From Pseudomonas alcaligenes (GTDB taxonomy: Bacteria > Pseudomonadota > Gammaproteobacteria > Pseudomonadales > Pseudomonadaceae), in assembly GCF_041729615.1 (NCBI RefSeq), contig NZ_CP154874.1, positions 3,331,501 to 3,395,500 on the forward strand: a DNA stretch of 64,000 nt, written 5' to 3'. The notes under the pieces are model-generated. The model made no database searches. It was not told the origin of the DNA and was given only the letters and a program-made list of their open reading frames with translations. A program made the position numbers and the translations under genes. Below, in pieces: positions 1 through 8,865 of this stretch. How positions within the stretch are numbered: position 1 is the stretch's first letter; every line of letters begins with the position of its first letter.

Positions 1-1092
1 CTGCTCGGCCACCGGCAGGCGTTCGAAGCCGGGGTGGCGATGGCGGGCGCGGCGCTGGATGTCGCGTTGCAGGTTGGCCAGCAGGTGCTGCTGGCCGGCA
101 CGCCGCAGGAGGAAGTCGGCGCCGGCGCGCAGGTGTTCCTCCAGCTGGCGACGCGCCGGCGCGGGCTGCCCCTGCAGCGGGCCGTGGCGCAGGCCGACAT
201 GCCACAGCAGCAGGCCGATGAGCAGGGCCAACGCCGCCAGCGCAGCGGGATAGTGCTTGAGCAGGAGGCTGAACAGGTCGTCGCGCTGGGCGTTGTAGAT
301 CAGGGTCACGACGCTGTCCTGGGTCAGGTACCAGAGCAGCCAGGCGTTGTCATGGTCGCCGATCCTGTCGTTCTGCCACAGCCAGGCGTCGGTCAGCACG
401 GTGACCAGCCCCTTGCCGTGCTCGAGCTGCAGCATGTGGGTGGCGTCGCCGCTGTTGGCCCAGGCGTAGGCGCGGTTCTCGGCATCGAACAGGTGGTACT
501 CGGTGTCGAATTCGACGTAGGCCGGCGCTTCCTCGTTCTCCAGATAGATCTTGGTCAGCTCCGGATAGCGGTCCTCTTCCGTGTCTTGCGCAGCCGTCGC
601 GTCCGCGTCGGACTCGGGCTCGGCCGCTTCCTCATCCTCGGCAGCGGATTCCTGGTCGTCTTCCTCGTCCAGCTCGTAGGTGCTGAACTGCTGCACGCCG
701 AGGGCGTCCAGTAGCAGGTCGCCGCTGCGCTCCTCTTCCTCGTCCCACAGCTCCTCGGCGACGAACACCAGATGGCCGCCCCGGGCGGTCCAGTCCAGCA
801 CCTGCTCGGCCTGGCGCGGCGTCATGTTGCGGCGCGGTGCCAGCAGCATCAGGGTGTGTCCGGCGGGCGGCAGGTCGCGCAGCACCTCCAGACCCTCGGC
901 CCGCGTGGCCGCTATCTTCTGCTGGCGCAGGAACAGCTCGGCGGCCAGGTAGTCGTTGGCGCGCGCCTCGGGCGAGGGACCGTGCTTGATGGTTTCCTCG
1001 TAGGGCTGCAGGCGCGCCAGGGCCTGCAGGCCGAGCCAGACCAGGGCGATCAGCAGCACGCCACCGAGGGCGAGTTTCAGCGGCCGGTTCAT
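1..1092 (-). CDS. DUF4350 domain-containing membrane protein (C-terminus cut by window edge)
   Basis: The reading frame starts at the ATG at 1092 and is open to the left edge, so only the first 364 residues are visible. An N-terminal membrane segment (about residues 7-24) is followed by a soluble domain with the run LLAPRRNMTP and a very acidic stretch (about residues 145-175, rich in E, D and A). A second membrane segment lies at about residues 280-298. This matches the DUF4350 family, whose biochemical role is unknown. The start overlaps the stop of the DUF4129 gene by 4 nt (ATGA), so it is the last visible gene of a leftward operon RDD-SpoIIM-DUF4129-DUF4350. In pseudomonads this set usually sits beside a MoxR AAA+ ATPase and a DUF58 protein, expected outside the window. 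No frameshift is seen. Confidence 0.85.
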   Translation of the reverse strand, partial: MNRPLKLALGGVLLIALVWLGLQALARLQPYEETIKHGPSPEARANDYLAAELFLRQQKIAATRAEGLEVLRDLPPAGHTLMLLAPRRNMTPRQAEQVLDWTARGGHLVFVAEELWDEEEERSGDLLLDALGVQQFSTYELDEEDDQESAAEDEEAAEPESDADATAAQDTEEDRYPELTKIYLENEEAPAYVEFDTEYHLFDAENRAYAWANSGDATHMLQLEHGKGLVTVLTDAWLWQNDRIGDHDNAWLLWYLTQDSVVTLIYNAQRDDLFSLLLKHYPAALAALALLIGLLLWHVGLRHGPLQGQPAPARRQLEEHLRAGADFLLRRAGQQHLLANLQRDIQRRARHRHPGFERLPVAEQ

Positions 1093-2672
1093 GCCCGTGC
1101 CCCTGGGACGAACAGGCGCCGCCAGCCGTCGGCGAGGGCGCGGCCGAGGTTGGCCGGCGGCAGGCGGTGGCCGTAGGCGAGGTTCTGCCAGTGGCGGGTC
1201 AGCACCAGGCTGAAGCGTTGCAGGTCCTCGCGCTGCAGGGTCTCGACCAGGCGCAGTACCTCGCCCTCGGTGTGCGAGCCCTTCAGCGGCAGGCGGAAGT
1301 CGTGCAGCAGGCGGCTGAGCAGGGCGCGGTAGAGCAGGCCGAGGGCTTCGCGCGGCTGCTCTGCCCAGAGCCGCTCGGCCTCGCCGGCGACGTCCGCGGG
1401 CAGGCTCTCCGGAGCCAGCTCCAGGCCGAACAGCTGGCTCGGCATCTCGCGCACGGGGCGCTGCGGCAGGCCCAGGCGCGCGGCGAAGGTGCTCAGCCAT
1501 TCGCGGTAGCGCCACAGCAGCAGGGCGACCAGCAGGGCCAGGGCGGCCCACAGCAGCACTTCGAAGAACAGCGCCAGCAGGTCGAGGCTGCTCCAGAACT
1601 TGCCGAGCTCGAACAGCTTCTCGATCAGCTCGATCAGGTTCTCGATCTCCTCCTCGCTCGGCTCCTCGGCGCTGTCGTCGCCGAAACGCCAACCCCGCAC
1701 CACCTCGCGGTTCTCGAAGGGCGGTGCATCGAGCAGCTGGGTGATGCTGTCGCGGGCTTCCTGGCTGGTCAGCGGCTGCTGCAGCAGGCGAGCGGCATCC
1801 GGGCCCATGGGATCGTCGAAGGGCACCGGGCAGCTGGCACTCGGCTTGGCCGCCAGGGCCTCGCCGCTCGGCAGCAGGGCCAGGCTGGCGCAGCAAACCA
1901 GCAGCAGGGCATAGGCGCTGCCGGTGAGACGCTGGCGCAGGCGGCGGAAAGTCAGCTCGATGTCCCAGGCTTCCAGCTCGGTGCGGCGATTCAGGTAGAG
2001 GGTGAAGCCGCAGGCCACGTAGATCGGCTCCCAGAACACCAGGACCAGGGCGTAGAGCAGGTTGGACAGGTGCTCCAGCCACAGCCACTCGCCGCTGCTG
2101 GCCTCGAACAGCATCTGCCAGCTCCAGTCGATCTGTACCTGCTGCGGGATCAGCAGGTAGAGCAGGGTGATCAGGCCCAGCGACAGCAGGGTTTCCAGGT
2201 GGACGCCGAGTACGGTCAGCCAGGTGGCGCCGCCGGCATAGCGTTGCCCAAGCACCGCCAGGCGCTTGCTGCGCGCCTCGCCGGCCAGGCCTTCCAGTTG
2301 CAGCACCGGCAGGTCGAAGCTGCGTGTCGGGCTCAGGCGGCGCCAGGTCAGGCTGGCGATCAGCTGCGGCCTGAGCAGGCGCGGCAGGGCCCGGAAGGCT
2401 TCCTTGAGGGTAGGTGTGTCGCCGAACAGGGCGCGTGACAGGATGTGCAGCGGCAGGCGCTCCCAGACCGGCTTGAGCCACCAGAACAGCAGCACGGCGA
2501 CGGTCGGGTACTGCCAGAGCAGGGCGCTGAGCAGGACGAACAGCGGCAAGGTGAGCAGCGCCCAGCTGGCCATTAGCAGGCCCAGGTGGCGGCGCGCCAG
2601 GAGCACGCCTAGGTCGATGGCTTCCCAGGCGCTGCGCGGGCGGATGGCGACGCTGGCGTCAGTCAGGCGCAT
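1089..2672 (-). CDS. DUF4129 domain-containing membrane protein
   Basis: A 527-aa multi-pass membrane protein. Hydrophobic segments lie in the first 60 residues, around 160-230 and near 365-385. The C-terminal cytoplasmic part carries the DUF4129 signature, including LYRALLSRLL and the nearby SHTEGEVLRLVE. An acidic patch precedes the last membrane segment. Family function is unknown; members recur in MoxR-linked membrane operons and in transglutaminase-like loci. The start overlaps the 3' end of the SpoIIM-like gene by 14 nt and the stop overlaps DUF4350 by 4 nt, so translation is probably coupled. The internal stretch PSASCPVPFDDPMGP may be a periplasmic loop. The family call is firm; the role is not known. 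Confidence 0.88.
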   Translation of the reverse strand: MRLTDASVAIRPRSAWEAIDLGVLLARRHLGLLMASWALLTLPLFVLLSALLWQYPTVAVLLFWWLKPVWERLPLHILSRALFGDTPTLKEAFRALPRLLRPQLIASLTWRRLSPTRSFDLPVLQLEGLAGEARSKRLAVLGQRYAGGATWLTVLGVHLETLLSLGLITLLYLLIPQQVQIDWSWQMLFEASSGEWLWLEHLSNLLYALVLVFWEPIYVACGFTLYLNRRTELEAWDIELTFRRLRQRLTGSAYALLLVCCASLALLPSGEALAAKPSASCPVPFDDPMGPDAARLLQQPLTSQEARDSITQLLDAPPFENREVVRGWRFGDDSAEEPSEEEIENLIELIEKLFELGKFWSSLDLLALFFEVLLWAALALLVALLLWRYREWLSTFAARLGLPQRPVREMPSQLFGLELAPESLPADVAGEAERLWAEQPREALGLLYRALLSRLLHDFRLPLKGSHTEGEVLRLVETLQREDLQRFSLVLTRHWQNLAYGHRLPPANLGRALADGWRRLFVPGARA

Positions 2673-3639
2673 GGCGGGTGCGTCCGGCGAGCAGGAAGTA
2701 GGCGATCACCAGCAGCCACAGGCCGGCCCCGACCCAGTACTTGGTCAGCGGACTGGCGTAGGTCATGGACGACCAGTAGGCCTCGACGAAGGCGGCGATC
2801 AGCAGGAACAGGATGACCCCGGCGACCAGCCGTATGGCCTGGCCGGCCGCCTGGCGCAGGGCTTCGCCACGGCGCAGGCGGCCGGGGGCGAGCAGCGCCC
2901 AGCCGAGCTTGAGCCCGGCGGCGCCGGCCAGGGCGATGGCGGTCAGTTCGAAGGCGCCGTGGCCGATGACGAAGGACCAGAAGGTCTCGCTGTAGCCGAT
3001 GCGCGTCAGGTGGCCGGCGATGGCGCCGATCACCAGGCCGTTGTAGAGCAGGAAAAACAGGCTGCCGAGGCCGAACAGCAGGCCACTGGCGAAGGTCTGA
3101 AAGGCGATGCCGATGTTGTTCATGATGTAGAAGCCGAACATCATCCAGTCGTCGCCGGAGTCGCGTTCGGCGAAGCGGCCGATGCGCCGTGCGCCTGGGT
3201 CGTACATCTCCTCCATCTGGCCGACCTGCTCGGCCGGCATCAGGCTGTAGATCACTTCGGGGAACTGCCAGGTGAGCAGGCCCATGCCGAGCAGGCTGCC
3301 GAAGAACAGCAGGCAGCCGGCCAGCACGGCGCGCCATTCGCGGCGCACCAGCTGCGGGAAGCCGGCGATGACGAAGCCGATGACCTGTGCGCCCAGGTGG
3401 CTGCGGTGGCGATAGAACTGCTGGTGACCGCGCTTGGCCAGTTGCTGCAGGCGGTCGATCAGGTGGCTGCTGTAGCCGCGCTCCTCGGCCAGGGCCAGGT
3501 GTTGGCAGAGGTGGCGGTAGTCGATGGCGAAGCTCTCGCAGTCGCGCCGCTCGGCCTTGCCGCGCTCCAGTGCCTGCAGGCGTTGCTCGAAGGCCTGCCA
3601 GTCGGCTGCGTGGCGTTGCTCGAAAAGATGCTGCTTCAT
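2659..3639 (-). CDS. Stage II sporulation protein M (SpoIIM/DUF95) family membrane protein
   Basis: A 326-aa protein with a soluble helical N-terminus (first ~110 residues, rich in Q, E and R) followed by about five membrane segments. The run FASGLLFGLGSLFFLLYNGL and the nearby GHGAFELTAI are typical of SpoIIM/DUF95 proteins. In Bacillus SpoIIM acts in engulfment, but non-sporulating bacteria carry homologues of unknown role next to RDD proteins and MoxR ATPases, as here. It overlaps the RDD gene upstream by 4 nt and the DUF4129 gene downstream by 14 nt, consistent with one polycistron. Nothing unusual in length or composition. Confidence 0.88.
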   Translation of the reverse strand: MKQHLFEQRHAADWQAFEQRLQALERGKAERRDCESFAIDYRHLCQHLALAEERGYSSHLIDRLQQLAKRGHQQFYRHRSHLGAQVIGFVIAGFPQLVRREWRAVLAGCLLFFGSLLGMGLLTWQFPEVIYSLMPAEQVGQMEEMYDPGARRIGRFAERDSGDDWMMFGFYIMNNIGIAFQTFASGLLFGLGSLFFLLYNGLVIGAIAGHLTRIGYSETFWSFVIGHGAFELTAIALAGAAGLKLGWALLAPGRLRRGEALRQAAGQAIRLVAGVILFLLIAAFVEAYWSSMTYASPLTKYWVGAGLWLLVIAYFLLAGRTRHAPD

Positions 3640-4364
3640 GCCGACCCCAACAGGCCGCGGGCGATGCCGTTGAGGCGCGCCTCGGCGTGTTCCGGCAGGC
3701 TGTCCAGTGGCTCGGCGAGGATCGCCGCCAGCTCGGTGCGGCGCGCGGTGGAGAGACTGCTGCGGCGTTCGGCGAAGTCCAGCACGGCGCGTTGCTCGGC
3801 CAGGCTGAGCGGGAAGGGCGCGCGCTCGGCCTCCGCCTCGGGCGGCTGCGGCTGTTTCGGTTCCTCGTCGCGATACACCACCAGAGTGCCGGCGGCCAGG
3901 TCGCCGAGGCGTTTGAACTGGCTGTGGCTCAGGCAGCTTATCGCGCCCAGGCAGTAGGCGAACGGCAGCATGTCCACCGCGCGCAGCAGGTTACGGGTCA
4001 GCGAGGCGGCCCAGCCCACCGGGGTGCCGTCGTCATGCACCACGTGCAGGCCCATGGCCTTCTTGCCGGGGGTGCGGCCCTGATACAGCACTTCGAACAG
4101 CACCGGGTACCACCAGTTGACCAGGAAGTAGAGGATGGTGCCCAGGCCAGCGCCGAACTGACCGAGCAGGCCGAGCAGCACGAAGGCCGCCAGCAGGATG
4201 GCGCCACGGATCAACAGGTCGATGCCGAAGGCCAGCGCGCGCGGCATCAGGCCGGCGGGACGGAGGATCAGATCGATGCCCTCGGGCGTCTCAACCAGCA
4301 GGCGGGTATCCAGCAGGGGCAGGCCTGGGGCAGCGGACTGGGCGGTGGCGGGCGTGAACGGCAT
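3636..4364 (-). CDS. RDD family membrane protein
   Basis: A 242-aa protein with about three membrane helices. The RDD-type pattern begins at residue ~35 (PAGLMPRALAFGIDLLIRGA) and includes the later GRTPGKKAMGLHVV. The C-terminal ~80 residues are soluble and charged. RDD proteins are small membrane proteins of poorly defined role; some are linked to ion exchange. This is the first gene of the leftward four-gene operon, starting 74-95 bp from the neighbouring unit. The stop overlaps the SpoIIM-like start by 4 nt. The operon promoter should lie in the short gap around 4365-4420, but no clear -35/-10 pair was found there. Confidence 0.88.
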   Translation of the reverse strand: MPFTPATAQSAAPGLPLLDTRLLVETPEGIDLILRPAGLMPRALAFGIDLLIRGAILLAAFVLLGLLGQFGAGLGTILYFLVNWWYPVLFEVLYQGRTPGKKAMGLHVVHDDGTPVGWAASLTRNLLRAVDMLPFAYCLGAISCLSHSQFKRLGDLAAGTLVVYRDEEPKQPQPPEAEAERAPFPLSLAEQRAVLDFAERRSSLSTARRTELAAILAEPLDSLPEHAEARLNGIARGLLGSA

Positions 4365-4422
4365 CGGGGCACTGCATCGAAGAAAGGCCTGATGCTAGCC
4401 AGCAGCAGGGTGCCAAGGCAAT

Positions 4423-4444
4423 CGGGCCGCCGCGCGGCGGCCCG
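4423..4444 (-). terminator. GC-rich perfect hairpin downstream of the 4460-5221 gene
   Basis: A perfect 22-bp palindrome with GGGCCGCC/GGCGGCCC arms sits 15 bp past the stop of the leftward gene at 4460. It is placed as a transcription terminator, but there is no clear U-tract on the leftward transcript, so it may be a weak or Rho-assisted stop. Confidence 0.45.
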
Positions 4445-4459
4445 AACTTCCGGGTGAAA

Positions 4460-5221
4460 TCAGTTGGCCGGCGGCAGTACGCCGAAGATGGTGCGGTACA
4501 GCACGCCCATGCTGATGATGAACAGCGGCATGCTCCAGATCAGGCCGATGCCCAGCGGAATCATGCTCAGCGCCATGATCAGGCCGAGCACCAGGAACAG
4601 GCCGAAGACCTTGAACCAGTGCTGGCTGATGGCCTTGCGCGAGGTTTCCAGGGCCTGCCAGGGTGACAGGCCGCGCTCGATCACCAGCGGCATCGCCAGC
4701 ATGTAGGCCACGCCCAGATAGATGCCGGGCAGCAGCAGGAGCAGCGAGCCGATGTAGACCAGGACGGTCATCACCACGGCGGTAATCAGCAGTGGCACGA
4801 ACAGGCCGAGGCCGCTGAACACCTCGTTGAAACTGACAGGCTGGTTGGCGGCGCGACGGATACCGACCATGTTGACCCCCGCCAGGAAGGGGTAGGTCAG
4901 GGCCGAGGCCAGTACCGAGATCACGAACTGGCCGACCAGGATGGCGCTGAGGCTGGCCTCGCTGAGCAGGCCGATGGCGCCGAAGAGGGCTCCCAGCACG
5001 CTGGTGGCGACGAACATGACCACATAGAAGATGACCAGGCCACCGAAGATGATGCCCTTGGTGCCTTTGACCAGGCGCCAGGACTCGCCGATGACGTCGC
5101 CGATGCGGAAGTCATAACCACGGTTGAGGGCTTCGGCAATGGTCGGGGTCTGGCTGCTGGAGACTTCCTGCAGGTTGCTGACCGGTGCCGCGTAGGGGTT
5201 GGGTGCGGTGGAATCGTGCAT
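4460..5221 (-). CDS. Polytopic membrane protein of unknown function (BPSS1780/YciC-like)
   Basis: A 253-aa protein with an N-terminal soluble tail (MHDSTAPNPYAAPVSNLQEV) and a long hydrophobic body with roughly six membrane segments and Gly-rich turns. The N-terminal NPYAAP element is common in families of small bacterial membrane proteins of unknown role, often labelled BPSS1780-like. The segment LSPWQALETSRKAISQHWFK resembles the amphipathic region seen before the last helices in that group. It is transcribed leftward and divergently from sbcB. No enzymatic motif is visible, so function is left open. Confidence 0.8.
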   Translation of the reverse strand: MHDSTAPNPYAAPVSNLQEVSSSQTPTIAEALNRGYDFRIGDVIGESWRLVKGTKGIIFGGLVIFYVVMFVATSVLGALFGAIGLLSEASLSAILVGQFVISVLASALTYPFLAGVNMVGIRRAANQPVSFNEVFSGLGLFVPLLITAVVMTVLVYIGSLLLLLPGIYLGVAYMLAMPLVIERGLSPWQALETSRKAISQHWFKVFGLFLVLGLIMALSMIPLGIGLIWSMPLFIISMGVLYRTIFGVLPPAN

Positions 5222-5384
5222 GGCGTGACTGTCCTTGTGGTTGGTTTTCCTGATCGAGCCATCCTATCGGTTGAGGCATGCCGGCCACAAGGCAGGCAGC
5301 GTGAGAGACATCATGCTTTGCTTGCCGCGGCCCGTCCGGCTTGCAGTGATAGACTGGCCGCGTTGCCACCCATGAGGAACCATC

Positions 5385-6818
5385 TTGTCTGCGAGTATCT
5401 TCTGGTACGACTACGAAACCACCGGCATCAACCCGCGCTGCGATCGCCCATTGCAGGTGGCCGGCATCCGTACCGACGAGCAACTGAACGAGATCGGGGC
5501 GCCGCTCAACCTCTACTGTCGTCCATCCGACGACATCCTGCCGCACCCGGCGGCCTGTCGCATCACCGGCATCACGCCGCAGGTGCTCGAGGAAAAGGGG
5601 CTGGTGGAGGCCGAGTTCATGGCCCGGGTGCATGCCGAACTGGCCCTGCCCGGCACCTGTGGCGCCGGCTACAACAGCCTGCGCTTCGATGACGAGCTGA
5701 CCCGCTACAGCCTGTATCGCAACTTCTACGACCCCTATGCCCGCGAGTGGCAGGGTGGCAACAGTCGCTGGGATTTGATCGATCTGGTTCGTGCAGCCTA
5801 TGCCCTGCGTCCCGAGGGCATCGAATGGCCTCGGGACGCGGAAGGACGGGTTTCGCTCAAGCTGGAGCGGCTGACCCTGGCCAACGGCATCGAGCATGGC
5901 CAGGCCCACGATGCGCTGTCCGACGTGCGCGCCACCATCAGCCTGGCGCGCCTGCTGCGCGCGCGCCAGCCGCGCCTGTATGACTTTCTCTACCAGCTGC
6001 GCAGCAAGGCGCGGGTGGCCGAGCAGATCCGCCTGCTGCAGCCGTTGCTACATGTATCCGGGCGCTTCGCCGGTGATCGTCATTACCTGGCCGTGGTCCT
6101 GCCACTGGCCTGGCACCCGAGCAACCGCAATGCCCTGATCGTCTGCGACCTGCAGGCCGAGCCGCAGCCACTGCTGGAGCTGGACGGCGAAACCCTGTGC
6201 CGCCGTCTCTACACCCGCCGTGACGAGTTGGCCGAGGGCGAGCTGCCGGTACCGCTCAAGCTGCTGCACATCAACCGCTGCCCGGTGGTGGCGCCGCTGA
6301 AGGTGCTGCGGGAGCAAGACCGCGAGCGGCTGCAGCTGGACCTGGACCTGTGCGAGCGGAGGGCTTCCTTGCTGCGCGACAGCCTGCCGCTCTGGCAGGC
6401 CAAGCTGGCGGACATCTATGCCGCCGAGGAGTACGCCGGGCTGGATGATCCCGAGCAGCAGCTGTACTCGGGATTTCTCGGCGAGCGTGACCGCCGTCTG
6501 TGCGAGCAGGTGCGCCAGGCCTCGGTCGAGCAATTAGCGCGGGATAACTGGGCATTCAGCGATATGCGCCTGCCCGAATTACTGTTTCGCTACCGCGCGC
6601 GCAACTTCCCGGGTTCGTTGAACGGCGCCGAGCAGCAGCGCTGGCAGGAATTCTGTCGGATGCGCCTGGAACAGGCGGAAATGGGCGCGCCCAATACCCT
6701 GAACAACTTCATGAGCGCCCTGGCGCTGGAGTGGCAGCAGGCGGATGAGGCGCAGCAGGCGGTATTGCGGGCCTGGCAGGAGCACATGGAGCGTTTGCGG
6801 GCGAGTTATTGCGGGTAA
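5385..6818 (+). CDS. sbcB: Exodeoxyribonuclease I
   Basis: A 477-aa 3'-5' single-strand DNA exonuclease of the DEDDh family, acting in recombination and mismatch repair. The ExoI motif FWYDYETTGINPRCDRPLQ gives the acidic residues D9 and E11. GYNSLRFDDE and the later HDALSDVRATISLARLL supply the other metal-binding and catalytic positions. The C-terminal ExoI-specific extension is complete. The start is a TTG at 5385, preceded by a GAGGA Shine-Dalgarno element about 6 nt upstream; the nearby ATG at 5372 is out of frame. It converges on mvaT across a shared terminator. Confidence 0.97.
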   Translation: MSASIFWYDYETTGINPRCDRPLQVAGIRTDEQLNEIGAPLNLYCRPSDDILPHPAACRITGITPQVLEEKGLVEAEFMARVHAELALPGTCGAGYNSLRFDDELTRYSLYRNFYDPYAREWQGGNSRWDLIDLVRAAYALRPEGIEWPRDAEGRVSLKLERLTLANGIEHGQAHDALSDVRATISLARLLRARQPRLYDFLYQLRSKARVAEQIRLLQPLLHVSGRFAGDRHYLAVVLPLAWHPSNRNALIVCDLQAEPQPLLELDGETLCRRLYTRRDELAEGELPVPLKLLHINRCPVVAPLKVLREQDRERLQLDLDLCERRASLLRDSLPLWQAKLADIYAAEEYAGLDDPEQQLYSGFLGERDRRLCEQVRQASVEQLARDNWAFSDMRLPELLFRYRARNFPGSLNGAEQQRWQEFCRMRLEQAEMGAPNTLNNFMSALALEWQQADEAQQAVLRAWQEHMERLRASYCG

Positions 6819-6830
6819 CTGCAAGATAAT

Positions 6831-6858
6831 AAAAAAGCCGGCATCCGCCGGCTTTTTT
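6831..6858. terminator. Bidirectional intrinsic terminator between sbcB and mvaT
   Basis: GCCGGC and GCCGGC arms around a 4-nt loop are flanked by A6 on one side and T6 on the other, so a U-tract follows the hairpin on either strand. It lies 12 bp after the sbcB stop and 14 bp after the mvaT stop. Confidence 0.92.
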
Positions 6859-6872
6859 CAAACTACGGGTGA

Positions 6873-7250
6873 TTAACCCAGCAGGGTGGCCCAGCTTTCC
6901 ACGGTGGCGGCGCCCCACTTGGCTTTCCACTCTTTTAGGGTCTTGTGATTGCCGCCCTTGGTTTCAATCACTTCGCCGGTGTTGGGGTTCTTGTATTGCT
7001 TGACCTTGCGTGCGCGCTTGCCGCTGGCCGGCTTGGCCACACGGGCGGTCTTGCCGCTCTTGGCACCTTCCGGATCGAGCAGGGCAATGATGTCGCGCAG
7101 GGATTTCTGATATTCGCCCATCAGGGTGCGCAGTTTGCCTTCGAACTCCAGTTCTTTTTTCAGCTTGTCGTCCTGCGACAGGTTCTTCAGACGCTCTTGC
7201 AGTTCCTTAATGGCTTCTTCGGTGGCGCGGTATTCATTGATCAGGGACAT
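6873..7250 (-). CDS. mvaT: H-NS-family transcriptional silencer MvaT
   Basis: A 125-aa nucleoid protein of the MvaT/MvaU group, the pseudomonad functional equivalent of H-NS. It binds AT-rich DNA and silences horizontally acquired genes. The N-terminal coiled-coil (about residues 1-60, beginning MSLINEYRATEEAIKELQER) mediates oligomerisation. The C-terminal DNA-binding domain contains KQYKNPNTGEVIETKGGNHK and ends ESWATLLG, the MvaT-type C-terminus. MvaT fits better than the paralogue MvaU because of the near-identity I recall with P. aeruginosa MvaT. It is expressed leftward from a good sigma70-like promoter at 7296-7324 and divergently from purU. Confidence 0.96.
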   Translation of the reverse strand: MSLINEYRATEEAIKELQERLKNLSQDDKLKKELEFEGKLRTLMGEYQKSLRDIIALLDPEGAKSGKTARVAKPASGKRARKVKQYKNPNTGEVIETKGGNHKTLKEWKAKWGAATVESWATLLG

Positions 7251-7295
7251 GAGGTTCTACCTTGAGTGGACCGGTTGCAGTTGTAATGTGGACTA

Positions 7296-7324
7296 ATAAT
7301 AGGCAGGCGCCCCGCGCAAGTAAA
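7296..7324 (-). promoter_or_regulatory. Predicted sigma70 promoter of mvaT
   Basis: On the minus strand, TTTACT (7324-7319), a 17-bp spacer and TATTAT (7301-7296) form a good -35/-10 pair. The inferred transcript start near 7289 leaves a leader of about 40 nt. The rest of 7251-7558 is comparatively AT-rich and holds no gene. Confidence 0.65.
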
Positions 7325-7497
7325 TAACATGGAAATCTTTTGCCGAAATATCCAGGTTGTGTCATCGCCGAGATAACTCCATTGGCAATGTTAGGTAAGC
7401 CCTCATTGCCGTGGCGATGTATTTAATGTGACAGCTCAAGTTCGCTTCTGTGCAAGTTGTGGCGCAATCTGCGGTTGCCGCCGGCACATCGGCATTA

Positions 7498-7526
7498 CTG
7501 AAGTTTTCTCCGGCTGTGGCTAGAAT
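7498..7526 (+). promoter_or_regulatory. Predicted promoter of purU
   Basis: CTGAAG (7498-7503), a 17-bp spacer and TAGAAT (7521-7526) form a weak -35 with a good -10, 32 bp before the purU ATG. A TGGAG ribosome-binding site follows at 7548-7552. Confidence 0.45.
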
Positions 7527-7558
7527 GGCGCCCTTCGCGAAGTTTCTGGAGTTTCTTC

Positions 7559-8410
7559 ATGCGCACTTTTCGTCTGGTGATCGCCTGCCCGGACCGCGTC
7601 GGCATTGTCGCCAAGGTCAGCAGTTTCCTGGCCACCTATAACGGTTGGATCACCGAAGCCAGTCATCATTCCGATGATCAGAGCGGCTGGTTCTTCATGC
7701 GCCATGAGATTCGCGCCGACTCCCTGCCCTTCGATCTGGATGGCTTCCGCCAGGCCTTCGCCCCCATCGCCCGCGAGTTTGCCATGGAGTGGCGCATCAC
7801 CGATTCGGCGCAGCGCAAGCGCGTGGTGCTGATGGCCAGCCGCGAGTCCCATTGCCTGGCCGACCTGCTGCACCGCTGGCACAGCGACGAGCTGGACTGC
7901 GAGATCCCCTGCGTGATCTCCAACCACAACGACCTGCGCAGCATGGTCGAATGGCATGGCATTCCCTTCCACCATGTCCCGGTCGATCCGCAGGACAAGG
8001 CGCCGGCCTTCGCCGAGGTGGCCAGGCTGGTGGCGGGGTGCCAGGCCGATGCGGTGGTGCTGGCGCGCTACATGCAGATCCTGCCGCCGCAGCTGTGCCG
8101 CGAGTATGCGGGGCGGGTAATCAACATCCACCACAGCTTCCTGCCGTCCTTCGTCGGCGCCAAGCCCTATCACCAGGCTTCCCTGCGTGGCGTCAAGCTG
8201 ATCGGCGCGACCTGTCACTACGTCACCGAGGAGCTGGATGCCGGCCCCATCATCGAACAGGACGTGGTGCGCGTCAGCCACCGCGACAGCGTCGAGGACA
8301 TGGTGCGCCTCGGCAAGGATGTGGAGAAGATGGCGCTGGCCCGCGGCCTGCGCTATCACTTGGAAGACCGCGTACTGGTGCACGACAACAAGACGGTGGT
8401 GTTCGACTGA
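7559..8410 (+). CDS. purU: Formyltetrahydrofolate deformylase
   Basis: A 283-aa enzyme that hydrolyses 10-formyl-tetrahydrofolate to formate and tetrahydrofolate, balancing one-carbon pools and feeding formate to purine synthesis. Residues 1-80 form an ACT regulatory domain (RTFRLVIACPDRVGIVAKVS). Residues ~88-283 form the formyltransferase-fold catalytic domain, with ISNHNDLRSMVEWHGIPFHH, the catalytic NIHHSFLPSF and GATCHYVTEELDAGPII. The ATG has a TGGAG ribosome-binding site. It is followed closely by a CBS-domain gene and may be co-transcribed with it. Confidence 0.96.
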   Translation: MRTFRLVIACPDRVGIVAKVSSFLATYNGWITEASHHSDDQSGWFFMRHEIRADSLPFDLDGFRQAFAPIAREFAMEWRITDSAQRKRVVLMASRESHCLADLLHRWHSDELDCEIPCVISNHNDLRSMVEWHGIPFHHVPVDPQDKAPAFAEVARLVAGCQADAVVLARYMQILPPQLCREYAGRVINIHHSFLPSFVGAKPYHQASLRGVKLIGATCHYVTEELDAGPIIEQDVVRVSHRDSVEDMVRLGKDVEKMALARGLRYHLEDRVLVHDNKTVVFD

Positions 8411-8435
8411 CCGTCGCGCGCGGTGGGAGGACGAT

Positions 8436-8864
8436 ATGCTCAGATCGATCAAGGTGCGCGACTACATGGCCACGCACCTGGTGACGTTCAAGGCCGACAC
8501 CGATCTCTACCGCGCCATCGGCGTGCTGCTGGAACATCGTATTTCCAGCGCACCGGTGGTCGATGAGCAGGGCCGGCTGATCGGCCTGCTGGCCGAGGCC
8601 GACTGCCTGCGCGGCATCCTGTCCGGGGCCTACTTCGAGCAGACCGGCGGCCTGGTCGGCTCCTGCATGAATCCGCGGGTGGAAACGGTTTCTCCCGACT
8701 GCAGTGTGATCGAGGTGGCCGAGCGATTCCTGCATGGCGGGCACCGCCACCTGCCGGTGGTGGAGGAGGGGCGGCTGCTCGGGCAGATCAGCTGTCACGA
8801 CGTGCTGCTGGCGGTCAAGGAATTCGCCCAGCATGACGCCGGCCAGCCGGTGAGCGAGAGATGA
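8436..8864 (+). CDS. CBS-domain pair protein
   Basis: A 142-aa protein made almost entirely of two CBS domains (about residues 5-60 and 75-132). Key runs are VRDYMATHLVTFKADTDLYR in the first repeat and HRHLPVVEEGRLLGQISCHD in the second. CBS pairs bind adenine nucleotides and regulate partner proteins; no partner domain is present. The ATG at 8436 has a GGGAGGA ribosome-binding site and fits the start of CBS1. It lies 25 bp after purU and 1 bp before a small ORF, so the three probably form one transcript. Confidence 0.9.
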   Translation: MLRSIKVRDYMATHLVTFKADTDLYRAIGVLLEHRISSAPVVDEQGRLIGLLAEADCLRGILSGAYFEQTGGLVGSCMNPRVETVSPDCSVIEVAERFLHGGHRHLPVVEEGRLLGQISCHDVLLAVKEFAQHDAGQPVSER

Positions 8865-8865
8865 A

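Noticed and set aside
5222..5384. Strong promoter for sbcB in the gap upstream
   Set aside because: A TAGACT -10-like box near 5350 lacks a matching -35 at proper spacing, so it is not listed as a site.
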